Counted from the first letter of the stretch, positions 32,999 to 42,568 are shown. The stretch is 64,000 nt of DNA from Salinibacterium amurskyense (GCF_002797685.1 NZ_PGFH01000001.1:1837987-1901986); one strand, 5' to 3'. Numbers and translations: made by a program. The notes: a model not told the origin generated them from the sequence alone.

Positions 32999-34072
32999 TT
33001 ATTTATGTCGCTGGTTATTTATCGGCGACGAAACGGGTCGACTCGCTCCAAAACTGGTGAGTTCACGCAACCGCAGCACCGCCGCAGCCCGACTAGTGAC
33101 CTGCAGCACCCGAAACACTCCTTCGAGGTGCTTCTTCACGGTCGACTCCGACATGCCTAGTTCGCGCGCGAGCTCGTTGTTCGAACCTCCGGTGCGCGCG
33201 AGCGTGAGCAGCACTTCGGCCTGACGAGGGGTGAGGCCCGCCACCAAGAGCGCGTTCGTGTCGGCAGCGACATCCTGTTGCCGGCGCAAGAGCAGCACCG
33301 TCGGGCCTAGCCGCACCGGATGCACGATGCAGTGCCACCGGTGCGTGCCGATGAGCACATCGTGACGAGAATCGCTGCCCGGCGCTTGCGCGGTGTCGGC
33401 AATGATCGACGCGAGGCTGTCGGGAACCCGGGCTCCGGCATCCAATACCATCGACGACGACGCCTCCACCACGCCATCCGAGCGCACCGAAACGACCGCC
33501 CAGGCGTAGCGATCCATCTCCGCATCCACGAGGCGGGAACGCTCAGCGTCAAGCGAAGAGCGGTGGTGCATCGCGAGATGACCGCTCAGGGCGTCCATGA
33601 CGGCAACGTCGCGATCGCTGAACTCCCCCATCTGCTCGCTACGGTTCAGTGCATAGGCGACCACGACATCCGGCGGCGACGGCAGCTGTGTCACCAGCTG
33701 AAAGCGCACACCGAACGGGCCGTAGAAGTGGCGGTAGAGGTCAGTTTCGGTGACATCCGCGCCGCCCGCAACATCGCAGAAGCGGATAGCGCCGAGCCCG
33801 CGCTCGGAGTTCGCGGCGGCGTTCAACGGATGCTGGTGAAAGTACTTGTCGTACTCAGGCTTGAGCCGGGTCGCTTTAGCAACTTCGCTGGCGGGCGACA
33901 TGACGTACCGAAAGTCGCGGGTGGCGAGCACCATGTCATTGAAGGATGCGCTGTCGCAGTCGATGATCTCGCGCACAGCCTCGAGCACATCCGCAAATTC
34001 GAGGGGCGGATGCTGCGTGAGCCGGCTGGCAACTCGCAAGACCGCTTGCGCGTCAGAATCGCTAAGTCCCAT
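32999..34072 (-). CDS. LuxR-family transcriptional regulator with N-terminal sensor region
   Basis: 357 residues from the ATG at 34072. The N-terminal ~290 residues are a sensor part with GAF-like features (E-I-I-D-C-D-S-A-S-F-N-D, G-E-F-S-D-R-D-V-A-V-M-D-A-L); the C-terminal 60 are a LuxR HTH: L-T-P-R-Q-A-E-V-L-L-T-L-A-R and S-E-S-T-V-K-K-H-L-E-G-V-F-R-V-L. No receiver domain or phospho-site, so it likely binds a small ligand. It stands alone, divergent from a lipoprotein gene with 77 bases between; that lipoprotein is the natural candidate target. Confidence 0.82.
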   Translation of the reverse strand: MGLSDSDAQAVLRVASRLTQHPPLEFADVLEAVREIIDCDSASFNDMVLATRDFRYVMSPASEVAKATRLKPEYDKYFHQHPLNAAANSERGLGAIRFCDVAGGADVTETDLYRHFYGPFGVRFQLVTQLPSPPDVVVAYALNRSEQMGEFSDRDVAVMDALSGHLAMHHRSSLDAERSRLVDAEMDRYAWAVVSVRSDGVVEASSSMVLDAGARVPDSLASIIADTAQAPGSDSRHDVLIGTHRWHCIVHPVRLGPTVLLLRRQQDVAADTNALLVAGLTPRQAEVLLTLARTGGSNNELARELGMSESTVKKHLEGVFRVLQVTSRAAAVLRLRELTSFGASRPVSSPINNQRHK

Positions 34073-34149
34073 GCTCAAACACCCTACTCGCGCGGCTACG
34101 CCGAAAGACGTATTGCACAACCACTCCGCCGGCGAGGAACCTTGATCTC

Positions 34150-34764
34150 ATGACAACTGCGCACTCGTCCCTCATGCCGTCTCCTCTTTCTTGGGTGCGC
34201 ACAGCGCGGGTCGCAGCAATCGCTCTCGCTGTCAGTGCCACGCTCGCGGCCTGCTCCCCCGCCGCTGACGAGCCCGCAGACTCTGCGACGACAGAAGAAT
34301 CCACGACGGATGAGACCACAGGCGACGAGGGAACCCCAGACGAGCCTGCTGCTGGCGGCTTCACGTCCGATGATGTCGGCAACGCCACGCTGCGTATCAA
34401 CGGCGTCGAGTTCCCCGACTTCACTGGGGACTGCGATATCAGCCGTCAGGCGGGCAGCGAAGACGTCGGAGACCTGACCATGCCTGGTCTTTTCATGATC
34501 CTCGCCCTCGACAACGTGAAAGCGCACGAAGAGATGTCGATGAACTTGGTGTCGGTGGCTGACGGCGGGTTCAGATTCGGTGACCTCACCGGAGCTGCCG
34601 GCGTCGGCAGCCCCGCCAAGGGACAACTCACGCCGCAGTCCGAGCTCGGCGCACGAACAGCTGACGGCAGCCGTGACATCGTCGAAGTGCGCTGGGCAGG
34701 CGAGTTCGAAGACGGCACTCCGATCGAGGCAGATGTCGTCTGCGAACTGCAGAACAAGCTCTAG
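34150..34764 (+). CDS. Secreted lipoprotein, function unknown
   Basis: 204 residues. Signal peptide with hydrophobic core then L-A-A-C, lipidated C35. A Thr/Glu/Asp-rich low-complexity linker (about 37-70) leads to a beta-rich domain with two further Cys (D-C-D-I-S and V-V-C-E-L) likely forming a disulfide. The fold resembles mycobacterial LpqH-type 19 kDa antigen domains in layout, but I cannot confirm it. It follows a divergent LuxR regulator and precedes the ole operon with a 146-base gap. Confidence 0.75.
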   Translation: MTTAHSSLMPSPLSWVRTARVAAIALAVSATLAACSPAADEPADSATTEESTTDETTGDEGTPDEPAAGGFTSDDVGNATLRINGVEFPDFTGDCDISRQAGSEDVGDLTMPGLFMILALDNVKAHEEMSMNLVSVADGGFRFGDLTGAAGVGSPAKGQLTPQSELGARTADGSRDIVEVRWAGEFEDGTPIEADVVCELQNKL

Positions 34765-34910
34765 TTCACGTACTCATTCGGCGGCTGTCTCGCGACACGC
34801 GCGAGTGCTGCTCACGCCCCACCGCCGGGCCAGAAGGCAAGGCTCAGCCAACTGGCATAAACTAGGCCTCTTGATTACTGAGCCCGCGGGGCTCGCTCGA
34901 CGGAGGTTCC

Positions 34911-35933
34911 GTGGCCGGAAATGCCAACACGCGCTTCAACAATGTTTCACTGTTGTCGGTCGCGAGCACACTACCCAGCCGGGTAACCACATCAGAAGAC
35001 CTCGAGGCACGCCTCGCCCCGGCGTTCTCGCGCCTCGCGTTGCCCAGCAGACTCCTGCAACGGGTGGCCGGTGTTCTCGAACGTCGCAACTGGGCTGTCG
35101 GCGAAACATCTGACGACGCCACCGTTTCAGCAGGCCAACGCGCGCTTGCCGAAGCTGGTGTGGATGCCTCTGAAGTCGGCCTCCTCATCAACACTTCTGT
35201 GAGCCGCAAGCACCTTGAACCCTCGGTGGCGGTGCGCCTGCACCACGGCCTCGGCCTGCCCAGCTCGGCCATCAACTTCGATGTCGCCAACGCGTGCCTC
35301 GGCTTCGTGAGCGGCATGAACCTTGCTGCCAACATGATCGAGTCGGGCCAGATCCGCTACGCGATCATCGTCAATGGCGAAGACGCGGATGACATCCAAA
35401 CCAACACCATCGACCGCCTGCTCAAGCAGGATTCCGATCGTGACGGCTTCATGAGCGAATTCGCGTCGCTCACCCTCGGCTCCGGAGCCGCTGCTGCTGT
35501 ACTCGGACGCACCGACGAACACCCGGCCGGTCATCCGATTCTCGGCGGCGTCACCCGCGCGGCAACCCAGTTCCACGAACTCTGTGTCGGCAGCGTCGAC
35601 GGCATGTTCACCGACGCGAAAGCACTTCTCAAAGGTGGCCTCGACCTCGTCGTCTCGGCGTGGAAAGAAGCATCCACCGAATGGGACTGGTCGAAGATGG
35701 ACCTCTACGTCACCCACCAGGTGTCATCGGTACACACCAACGCCATCGTCAAGGCGGCAAAACTCGACCGAGACCGTGTGCCCACCACCTTCCCGCAGTA
35801 CGGCAACGTCGGCCCCGCGTCGATTCCCATCACCCTCGACGAAGCGCAAGGGACCCTCAAGAAGGGCGACCGCGTTCTGCTCATGGGCGTCGGCTCCGGC
35901 CTCAACACAGCAATGATGGAACTCGCATGGTGA
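34911..35933 (+). CDS. oleA: OleA, long-chain acyl-CoA condensing enzyme (thiolase superfamily)
   Basis: 340 residues from a GTG preceded by CGGAGG. KAS-III-like thiolase fold: D-V-A-N-A-C-L-G-F with the nucleophile C129, Y-V-T-H-Q-V-S (catalytic His) and the G-N-V-G-P-A-S Asn loop. OleA joins two fatty acyl-CoAs head to head, giving a beta-keto acid that OleB, OleC and OleD turn into a long-chain olefin. The identity is firm because oleBC and oleD follow with overlapping stops and starts. Cytosolic, acting in a complex with the others. FabH would sit with fatty-acid genes instead. Confidence 0.9.
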   Translation: MAGNANTRFNNVSLLSVASTLPSRVTTSEDLEARLAPAFSRLALPSRLLQRVAGVLERRNWAVGETSDDATVSAGQRALAEAGVDASEVGLLINTSVSRKHLEPSVAVRLHHGLGLPSSAINFDVANACLGFVSGMNLAANMIESGQIRYAIIVNGEDADDIQTNTIDRLLKQDSDRDGFMSEFASLTLGSGAAAAVLGRTDEHPAGHPILGGVTRAATQFHELCVGSVDGMFTDAKALLKGGLDLVVSAWKEASTEWDWSKMDLYVTHQVSSVHTNAIVKAAKLDRDRVPTTFPQYGNVGPASIPITLDEAQGTLKKGDRVLLMGVGSGLNTAMMELAW

Positions 35934-38707
35934 CTGAAGCCGCTTCCCGCCCGCCGCACGACCTGCCCGGGCTCGACCCGCGCTTCAGCCGAGTTACCGC
36001 CGTACCCGGAAGTGGTGTGGATGCGGGACTCACCCGCGACTGGCACTACCTCGATAACGGCGACGAGTTGGCACGCCTCGGCGTGCCCATCGCCGGCACC
36101 ATCTTGGCTGTCCACGGCAACCCGACCTGGTCGTATTACTGGCGTGAATTGCTGACGCAGACTCTTCAGGCAGCCGAGGATGGGGCTGCGGCTGACGACG
36201 CATCTGCAGCGGCGGCGCCCGCGTGGCGCGTCATCGCCGTCGACCAACTCGACATGGGCTTCTCTGAGCGCACCGGCATCCATCGTCCGCTCGCGCAGCG
36301 TGTCGCCGATCTCACCGCGTTCACCGAAGCGCTCTCTCTTGATGGCCCCGTCATCTCGCTCGGTCACGACTGGGGCGGCGTCGTCTCCCTCGGCTGGGCC
36401 GTCGACCACGCGGAGCAGCTGACCGGCGTCATGCTGCTGAACACCGCCGTGCATCACGAGACCGGCAAGCCGATTCCGGCACCGCTGCGGCTCGCTCGAG
36501 CACGCGGGATGCTGGCGGCATCCACTGTGCGCACCCCCGCGTTCTTAGAGACCACGCTCGCGCTTACGTCTGAGCCGCTCGACCCCGCGGTGAAGGATGC
36601 CTACCGTGCGCCGTACCGCACGGCAGCGCGTCGCGGAGGAATCGGCGGCTTCGTTGCCGACATCCCCGTCGATTCCAGCCACGAAAGCTTCAGCGAGCTC
36701 GACCGCATCGCGACCGCCGTTGCACAACTCGACCTGCCTGCGCTCATGCTGTGGGGACCGCGCGATCCGATCTTCAGCGACTACTACCTCGATGACCTCA
36801 TCGAACGACTCCCGCACGCCAACGTCCACCGTTTTGAGGGCGCCGGCCACCTCGTTGCCGAAGACGTGCCGTACGCCGACTTCGTGCTGACCTGGCTCGG
36901 CGACAACGCCGCGAGTCTCGCGAGCCCGGGCTCCGACTCTGCCCCGGCCTCGCCGTCGCCGCGGGAAGCGATCGCCGCAGCATCCGCAACCTCAGACGAC
37001 TCAAGCTTCGTGCCGCTTTGGCACAACCTCGACAAGCGCGCCGACGACACTGCCACCGCTGTAATCGACATGTCGACACGAGGAAACCGCGGTCCCCAGC
37101 AGGTCAGTTGGCGCCAACTCAGCGACCGCGTGAACCGCATCGCCGCCGGCCTCACCGCGATCGGCGTGCGCAAGGGCCAGCGGGTTTCCCTGCTCGTGCC
37201 GCCCGGGCCGACGCTCACTGCCGTGGTCTACGCCTGCCTGCGCATCGGCGCCGTCATCGTCGTCGCGGATGCCGGCCTCGGCGTCAAGGGACTCACCCGT
37301 GCCGTGCGCGGATCCTGGCCCGACTTCGTGATCGGCGAAGCCCCCGGCCTCATCGCCGCCCGCACGCTGGGCTGGCCGGGAGTGCGCATCTCCACCGCGC
37401 AACTGCCCAAGGTTTCCGCCGCGACTCTCGGAGTTTCGTACAGTCTGCGCGACCTCATCACACTCGGCGCCAATACGCCTCTCCCCGCCGAACCACGGTC
37501 TGGGGATGACGCAGCGATTCTCTTCACCTCGGGCTCAACCGGCCCCGCCAAGGGTGTCGTGTACCGCCACGGTCAGCTCTCCGCCCTGCGCGATGTGCTC
37601 GCCAGCCACTTCGAAGTGACCTCCGACACCGGACTCGTCACCGGGTTCGCACCGTTCGCCCTGCTGGGTCCTGCACTCGGCACGCGCTCCGTGACCCCCG
37701 AGATGGATGTGTCGGCTCCCCGCACTCTCACGGCTCGAGCTGTCGCGGCTGCCGTCGAGGCATCCGGCGCCAGCATGGTCTTCCTCTCCCCCGCTGCCAT
37801 CCTCAATGTGGTGGCCACGGCGGGAGATCTCACGTCGAACGACCGCAGTGAACTCGAACGCGTCCGCTCGTTCCTCTCCACCGGCGCACCCATCGGTTCC
37901 GAACTACTCGCTTCCGTCGGCACGATCATGCCGAACGCGACCGCGCACTCGCCCTACGGCATGACCGAATGCCTTCTCGTGACCGACATCACGCTCGACG
38001 GCATCCGCGCCGCCGCCGGCGGTGCGAACACAGGCGTATGTGTGGGCAAGCCGATCGGCGAGAACCAGCTGCGCATCAGCGCGCTCGATGAACACGGCGC
38101 AGCGACTGGGTCGCCCAGCACAGAGCCCGGCGTTCTCGGTGAAATCGTCGTCTCGGCCCCGCACCTCAAGGACCACTACGACCGACTGTGGCTCACCGAC
38201 CGCGAAGCTGCCCGCGAGACTACGGTCGAGACGGATGCCGTGGGTTCTGCTGCCGCATCGGACGCGACGGATGCACCGGCTGCGCCCGCCGCGCGCTGGC
38301 ACCGCACCGGCGACGTCGGTCATCTCGATGAGCTCGGCCGCCTCTGGGTCGAAGGTCGACTGCCCCACGTGATCGTGACCTCGACGGGGCCCATCGCTCC
38401 GGTCGGCGCCGAACAAGACGTTGAGAGTGTCGCGGCCGTACGCCGAGCTGCCGTCGTCGGCGTCGGGCCGCACCAACTGCGGCAGGCTGTCGCGGTAGTC
38501 GAGACTGTGTCGCCGACTCGTCGGCCTGGGCTCGCCAGCCCCGAGCTGACCGCGGCCGTTCGCGAGAGCACGACGCTGCCGCTCGTGGCCGTACTCGCCG
38601 TTCCCGAGCTGCCGACCGACATCCGCCACAACTCCAAGATCGACCGCTCGCGGTTGTCAGTGTGGGCGGAGCGACTGCTGGCTGGCGGAAAGCCGACTGC
38701 ACCATGA
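35927..38707 (+). CDS. oleBC: OleBC fusion: beta-lactone decarboxylase plus beta-lactone synthetase
   Basis: 926 residues; ATG at 35927 overlaps the oleA stop by seven bases (GTG at 35930 is an alternative). OleB part (about 1-330) is an alpha/beta hydrolase of haloalkane-dehalogenase type: H-G-N-P-T-W at 63-68, nucleophile D148 in G-H-D-W-G-G, and G-A-G-H-L-V near 305. A Ser/Ala-rich linker follows. OleC part (about 370-926) is an AMP-ligase-like domain: F-T-S-G-S-T-G-P-A-K-G near 536 and Y-G-M-T-E near 677. OleC closes a beta-hydroxy acid to a beta-lactone, OleB removes CO2 to give the alkene. Fusion is the known actinobacterial arrangement. Confidence 0.9.
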   Translation: MVTEAASRPPHDLPGLDPRFSRVTAVPGSGVDAGLTRDWHYLDNGDELARLGVPIAGTILAVHGNPTWSYYWRELLTQTLQAAEDGAAADDASAAAAPAWRVIAVDQLDMGFSERTGIHRPLAQRVADLTAFTEALSLDGPVISLGHDWGGVVSLGWAVDHAEQLTGVMLLNTAVHHETGKPIPAPLRLARARGMLAASTVRTPAFLETTLALTSEPLDPAVKDAYRAPYRTAARRGGIGGFVADIPVDSSHESFSELDRIATAVAQLDLPALMLWGPRDPIFSDYYLDDLIERLPHANVHRFEGAGHLVAEDVPYADFVLTWLGDNAASLASPGSDSAPASPSPREAIAAASATSDDSSFVPLWHNLDKRADDTATAVIDMSTRGNRGPQQVSWRQLSDRVNRIAAGLTAIGVRKGQRVSLLVPPGPTLTAVVYACLRIGAVIVVADAGLGVKGLTRAVRGSWPDFVIGEAPGLIAARTLGWPGVRISTAQLPKVSAATLGVSYSLRDLITLGANTPLPAEPRSGDDAAILFTSGSTGPAKGVVYRHGQLSALRDVLASHFEVTSDTGLVTGFAPFALLGPALGTRSVTPEMDVSAPRTLTARAVAAAVEASGASMVFLSPAAILNVVATAGDLTSNDRSELERVRSFLSTGAPIGSELLASVGTIMPNATAHSPYGMTECLLVTDITLDGIRAAAGGANTGVCVGKPIGENQLRISALDEHGAATGSPSTEPGVLGEIVVSAPHLKDHYDRLWLTDREAARETTVETDAVGSAAASDATDAPAAPAARWHRTGDVGHLDELGRLWVEGRLPHVIVTSTGPIAPVGAEQDVESVAAVRRAAVVGVGPHQLRQAVAVVETVSPTRRPGLASPELTAAVRESTTLPLVAVLAVPELPTDIRHNSKIDRSRLSVWAERLLAGGKPTAP

Positions 38708-39669
38708 TCGTGCTCGTTACCGGGGCATCCGGATTTCTTGGACGCGCGGTCGCCGCTGAGGCAGTCGCCGCGGGGCATGACGTGCGCACGCTGCAACGAC
38801 GACCATCTGGCGTCGACGGCGTCACGGACTTCCTCGGCTCGATTACCGACCCGGATCACGTCGCGACTGCGATGGAAGGCGTCGAAGGCGTGATCCACCT
38901 CGCCGCGAAGGTATCGCTCGCCGGTGACCCGCACGCGTTCCACACCGTCAACGTCGAGGGAACCCAGCTCGTGCTCGCCGCAGCCGAAGCAGCCGGCGTT
39001 TCCCGCTTTGTGCAGGTGTCGTCGCCCTCGGTCGCGCACTCGGGCTCCGCGCTGGCAGGCGTCGGCGCTGAACCCGCGTCGCCCGAACATGCCCGCAGCG
39101 AATATGCGCGCACTAAGGCCACCGCGGAATTGCTTGCTCTCGCCAGCGACAGCGACCGGATGCACGTGGTCGCCATTCGCCCGCATCTCGTCTGGGGCCC
39201 GGGCGACACTCAACTCGTCGGCCGCATCGTCGATCGAGCTCGCCGTGGACGCCTGCCCCTGCTCAATGGCGGCACCGCCCTCATCGACACGACCTACATC
39301 GACAACGCGGCATCCGGAATCGTGGCCGCCCTGCACCGCGCCGACACGGCCCACGGCAAGGCCTACGTTCTGACCAACGGCGAACCGCGTCCCGTTGCCG
39401 ACATCTTGGCGGGCATCTGCCTCGCTTCTGGGGTCCAGCCGCCGCGCTGGAGCATCCCGGCCGCCGTGGGACGCACCGCAGGATCCTTGGTCGAGCGGGT
39501 ATGGGCAGTGCGCCCCGGAGCGGACGAGCCACCCATGACGCGCTTCCTCGCCGAGCAGCTGTCGACGGCGCACTGGTTCGATCAGCGCGACATCCGCGAG
39601 GCTCTGGACTGGTCGCCAGCCGTGAGTATTGACGAGGGGCTACACCGACTCTCCCGCCACGAACAATAG
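38704..39669 (+). CDS. oleD: OleD, 2-alkyl-3-ketoalkanoic acid reductase
   Basis: 321 residues; ATG overlaps the oleBC stop (ATGA). Extended SDR fold: V-T-G-A-S-G-F-L-G-R near residue 4, H-L-A-A-K-V-S, catalytic S-S near 112 and Y-A-R-T-K (about 135-139), and N-G-E-P-R-P-V. It reduces the OleA beta-keto acid to the beta-hydroxy acid with NADPH, the step between OleA and OleC. The operon order A-BC-D places it last. The C-terminus has the usual extended-SDR substrate domain. NAD epimerases are the nearest alternative but the context settles it. Confidence 0.88.
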   Translation: MIVLVTGASGFLGRAVAAEAVAAGHDVRTLQRRPSGVDGVTDFLGSITDPDHVATAMEGVEGVIHLAAKVSLAGDPHAFHTVNVEGTQLVLAAAEAAGVSRFVQVSSPSVAHSGSALAGVGAEPASPEHARSEYARTKATAELLALASDSDRMHVVAIRPHLVWGPGDTQLVGRIVDRARRGRLPLLNGGTALIDTTYIDNAASGIVAALHRADTAHGKAYVLTNGEPRPVADILAGICLASGVQPPRWSIPAAVGRTAGSLVERVWAVRPGADEPPMTRFLAEQLSTAHWFDQRDIREALDWSPAVSIDEGLHRLSRHEQ

Positions 39670-39717
39670 CGGGTACGCTCGGGGCACGAGCCACTCGGCT
39701 CACAGGAGGACAACGTC

Positions 39718-39828
39718 ATGGCCGATAAATCACCCAAAAAATCATCCGGCAAGACTGTAGCGAGCAAGTCTCTCAAGGAGAAGCGCGCTGACAAGAAAGA
39801 CAAGGCCGCTAACAAGCGCAAGGACTAG
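39718..39828 (+). CDS. 36-residue Lys-rich basic protein
   Basis: M-A-D-K-S-P-K-K-S-S-G-K-T then a run of Lys/Asp/Glu ending K-R-K-D. Strong AGGAGG ribosome binding site seven bases ahead and a hairpin terminator 80 bases after the stop. Almost half the residues are charged, no hydrophobic segment. It might bind nucleic acid or be a stress-type disordered protein; no family is recognised. Located 48 bases after oleD, but the spacer suggests its own promoter. Confidence 0.75.
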   Translation: MADKSPKKSSGKTVASKSLKEKRADKKDKAANKRKD

Positions 39829-39908
39829 ACCTCAGTCAGGCACGGCTCAGCGTCGACAATGTCGAGCGTGCCGTGCTCGACGGGAACCCGTTCTATAGGC
39901 CCGTAGAC

Positions 39909-39946
39909 CACGAAAAGGGACCGTCCAGATGGACGGTCCCTTTTCT
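39909..39946 (+). terminator. Terminator hairpin, copy 1 of a duplicated element
   Basis: AAGGGACCGTCC-aga-TGGACGGTCCCTTTT: an 11-base stem and tight loop with T-run. The 31 bases from 39909 recur nearly unchanged at 42569-42600, where the hairpin ends tRNA-Pro. Works on either strand in sequence terms; here it closes the small basic protein gene. Confidence 0.85.
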
Positions 39947-40012
39947 TATGAGGAAATTATCATCCCGATGGCTCACGTACTCCATAGCGATGATCAGACC
40001 ATGTGGCGGCTG

Positions 40013-41572
40013 TTATGGAGAGACTTCGATCTCAGCCGGGGCGGTCTTGGGGCCACGAACGAGGACAAAGAGCATAAGGACGGTCATCACGGCGACTCCG
40101 ACCCACATGGCCTGCTGCCACCCGGCGACGAACGCCTCCTGCGCGGCAACGAGGATCTGCTCCGCGTACTCACCGGCGTCATGGCTGACGGCGGAGGCGT
40201 TGGCGATGCCTTCGCTCGCTGTAGCGGCGAGTTCCTCCGGTACGCCGTCAAGACGAGCTGAGATGGTGTTTTGGTATCCAGCAACAAGGAGGCCGCCAAG
40301 CAGGGCGATACCAAGCGCAGAGCCGAGTTCGCGGGTGAGATCGTTGAGTGCGGACGCCACGCCTTGTTGTTCCCGCGGGAGCGAGGAAGTGATGGCCTCG
40401 GTCGACGGAGTCATCGCCAGACCTGCGCCAAGTCCCATGGCGATCAGACCGGGAAGAACGCTGAGATAGCCACCTGAAATTGAGACGAGTGCTGCCATGA
40501 GTGCAAGCCCTATGGTGGTGATGCTCAGCCCTCCAACCATTGCTGCGCGGGCGCCGATCCGGGCCGCGAGGCGAGGCGCAAGGCCAGACGCGAGCATCAT
40601 CAGCAGCGCCATCGGCATCAGGCCGAGAGTGGCCAGCAGCCCACTCCAGCCGAGTACGACTTGGAAGAACGGGTACAAAACCAGAGAGACGCCACCCTGT
40701 ACGCCGAACAGTACGAGCAGCAGCGTGGTTCCGGAGGAAAGTCCACGGGTACGGAAGTGCCTCAGGTCCAGCAGAGGGAACGGGGTGCGCAGCTCCCACG
40801 CTACGAACCCAACGGTCGCGATAAGCGCGGCGGCCAGAGTGGCGAGAACGATTGGAGCAGTCCAGCCGAGTCCGGGCGCCTCATGTAGGGCGAAGGTGAA
40901 TCCTACAGTGGCGATGATCGAGGTGAGAGTGCCGAGCAGGTCGAACCGGCCTGGGGCTAGTTCGCGAGAGTTCGGAACGGCACGGACCCCGATCAGCACC
41001 GCTGCAACCGTGAGCACGATGGGCAGCGCGAAGAGCCACCGCCAAGACGCAGCATCCACCAGCAGGGCGGAGAGATACATGCCGAGGATGCCGCCGCCAC
41101 CGGCCACCGCGGTCCACAAGCCGATCGCTCTGGAACGCTCCTTGTCGGGGAATGAGGAAGTGATCACAGAGAGTGTGACGGGCATGATCATCGCCGCGCC
41201 GATACCACTGAGTAGGCGCGCTGCCAGCATGACCTCCACGATAGGGGCGACGGCGGCGGAGATATTCGCGATCCCGAAGACGATCAGCCCAACGATAAGG
41301 ACGGGCTTGCGTCCCAGCCGGTCGCCTGCTGCGCCTAGCGGCAGCAGGAGAGCCGCGAGAGTGAGGGTGTAGGTATTGATCATCCAGAGCACTTGCCCTT
41401 GAGAGGCATCGAAGGTCGTGGCCAACTGTGGCTGGGCCACGTTGAGGCCCGAGACGGAGGCGACGACGGCCATTAAGGCGATGCAGACGGCCCAGAGAAT
41501 CGCACGCCGACGGCGTGGATCCTCGATGAGCGGCGAGGCCGTGGCCTCATCGGTCGCAGGGGTGGAAGTCAT
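40013..41572 (-). CDS. MFS drug exporter (DHA2/EmrB-QacA type)
   Basis: 519 residues, 14 hydrophobic segments. DHA2 motifs: V-S-G-L-N-V-A-Q-P-Q-L in helix 1, motif A G-A-A-G-D-R-L-G-R-K-P, motif C-like G-I-G-A-A-M-I-M-P and the charged turn D-L-R-H-F-R-T-R-G between helices 7 and 8. These proton antiporters expel cationic or hydrophobic drugs. Acidic C-terminus. It is divergent, 165 bases apart, from a XRE-cupin regulator that likely controls it. The pair lies between two near-identical terminator hairpins, so it may have been inserted as a unit. Confidence 0.88.
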   Translation of the reverse strand: MTSTPATDEATASPLIEDPRRRRAILWAVCIALMAVVASVSGLNVAQPQLATTFDASQGQVLWMINTYTLTLAALLLPLGAAGDRLGRKPVLIVGLIVFGIANISAAVAPIVEVMLAARLLSGIGAAMIMPVTLSVITSSFPDKERSRAIGLWTAVAGGGGILGMYLSALLVDAASWRWLFALPIVLTVAAVLIGVRAVPNSRELAPGRFDLLGTLTSIIATVGFTFALHEAPGLGWTAPIVLATLAAALIATVGFVAWELRTPFPLLDLRHFRTRGLSSGTTLLLVLFGVQGGVSLVLYPFFQVVLGWSGLLATLGLMPMALLMMLASGLAPRLAARIGARAAMVGGLSITTIGLALMAALVSISGGYLSVLPGLIAMGLGAGLAMTPSTEAITSSLPREQQGVASALNDLTRELGSALGIALLGGLLVAGYQNTISARLDGVPEELAATASEGIANASAVSHDAGEYAEQILVAAQEAFVAGWQQAMWVGVAVMTVLMLFVLVRGPKTAPAEIEVSP

Positions 41573-41704
41573 AGTTGAGGAATTCCTTTCACGGTTGGTT
41601 CAGCGGGCATCAGCGAGATGCGCTCATCACGAATCTCCCGACCGTGGCAGCGCTCCTGTCGGTCGTGATGTTTGAATCAGACTCCCTCGCTACCGCTCGT
41701 TCTG

Positions 41705-41728
41705 GCAAATATCCTTGCTAAATGGCAA
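41705..41728. promoter_or_regulatory. Operator candidate GCAA-N6-TTGC-N6-GCAA
   Basis: Three half-sites with even 6-base spacers, GCAA / TTGC / GCAA, overlap the last bases before the XRE-cupin start (41738) in the spacer shared with the MFS gene. Alternating inverted half-sites fit a HTH dimer array, suggesting autoregulation. Confidence 0.35.
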
Positions 41729-41737
41729 AATGGCGAT

Positions 41738-42325
41738 ATGGACGAACCTGCTAGCCAGACTCTCGAGACCGTCGGCCCCCGACTCAAGCACCTACGCCTG
41801 CGGCGTGACGTCACCCTGACGTCGCTTGCTGCCGAGACTGGGATATCCGCGAGTACGCTCTCACGGTTGGAGGTCGGTCTACGCCGACCCACGCTCGAGC
41901 AACTCCTGCCGTTAGCCCGCTATTACGGCGTCACGCTCGACTCTCTTGTTGACGCGCCCCGCACGGCCAACCCCCGCGTCGATCTTCGCCCCATGTCGTG
42001 CACCGACGGGTCGATCATCATCCCGCTCACCCGCCGCCCCGGAGGCATCCAAGCATTCAAGTTTGTTCTCCCCGCGGGCAACGACGATGCCGTGCCTGCT
42101 CTCCGCTCTCACGAGGGATACGACTGGGCCTATGTCCTCAACGGCACCCTGCGCCTCGTCCTCGGTGACCACGACTTTATCCTCCACGCGGGAGAAGCCG
42201 CCGAATTCGACACACGCACCCCGCACTGGTTTGGCGCGACCAGCGCGGGCCCCGTCGAATACCTCAGCCTTGTCGGGCGGCAGGGCCAACGCGCCCACGT
42301 CCGCACTACTACTGATGATCAGTAG
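41738..42325 (+). CDS. XRE-family regulator with C-terminal cupin domain
   Basis: 195 residues from the ATG at 41738; a further upstream frame exists but lacks a conserved start. HTH_3 domain (about 14-70): R-L-K-H-L-R-L-R-R-D-V-T-L, T-S-L-A-A-E-T-G-I-S-A-S-T-L-S-R-L-E. Cupin_2 domain (about 105-185) with H-E-G-Y-D-W-A-Y-V-L-N-G and F-D-T-R-T-P-H-W-F-G, whose His and Glu ligands are partly kept. Such proteins are ligand-binding regulators. Divergent from the MFS exporter, the likely target. No ribosome binding site is evident, so the message may be leaderless. Confidence 0.85.
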   Translation: MDEPASQTLETVGPRLKHLRLRRDVTLTSLAAETGISASTLSRLEVGLRRPTLEQLLPLARYYGVTLDSLVDAPRTANPRVDLRPMSCTDGSIIIPLTRRPGGIQAFKFVLPAGNDDAVPALRSHEGYDWAYVLNGTLRLVLGDHDFILHAGEAAEFDTRTPHWFGATSAGPVEYLSLVGRQGQRAHVRTTTDDQ

Positions 42326-42568
42326 CCCCAAGTGCGGCGACCTCCACCTTGTTCAACCGATTCCGCGGTGACCCAAGAAACCGGAATTCCGGATCCACAT
42401 ATCCCGATCAAGAACTGTTATTCCTCAAAGATTTGTATCGACCTGCACCCGGTTGATTATGTCGCCGCCTCGCGCTGCGGCTCCAATCATCGAAATGTGA
42501 CCTTAGCGATGCGGAGAAAGCTGTGCAAGAAGTCTCATCTGCAGCGTCTTGGAACCAGATGCTCAGAG

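Noticed and set aside
42326..42568. Small frames between XRE-cupin and tRNA-Pro
   Set aside because: No ribosome binding sites, short, and they run through the terminator and tRNA; best read as non-coding.
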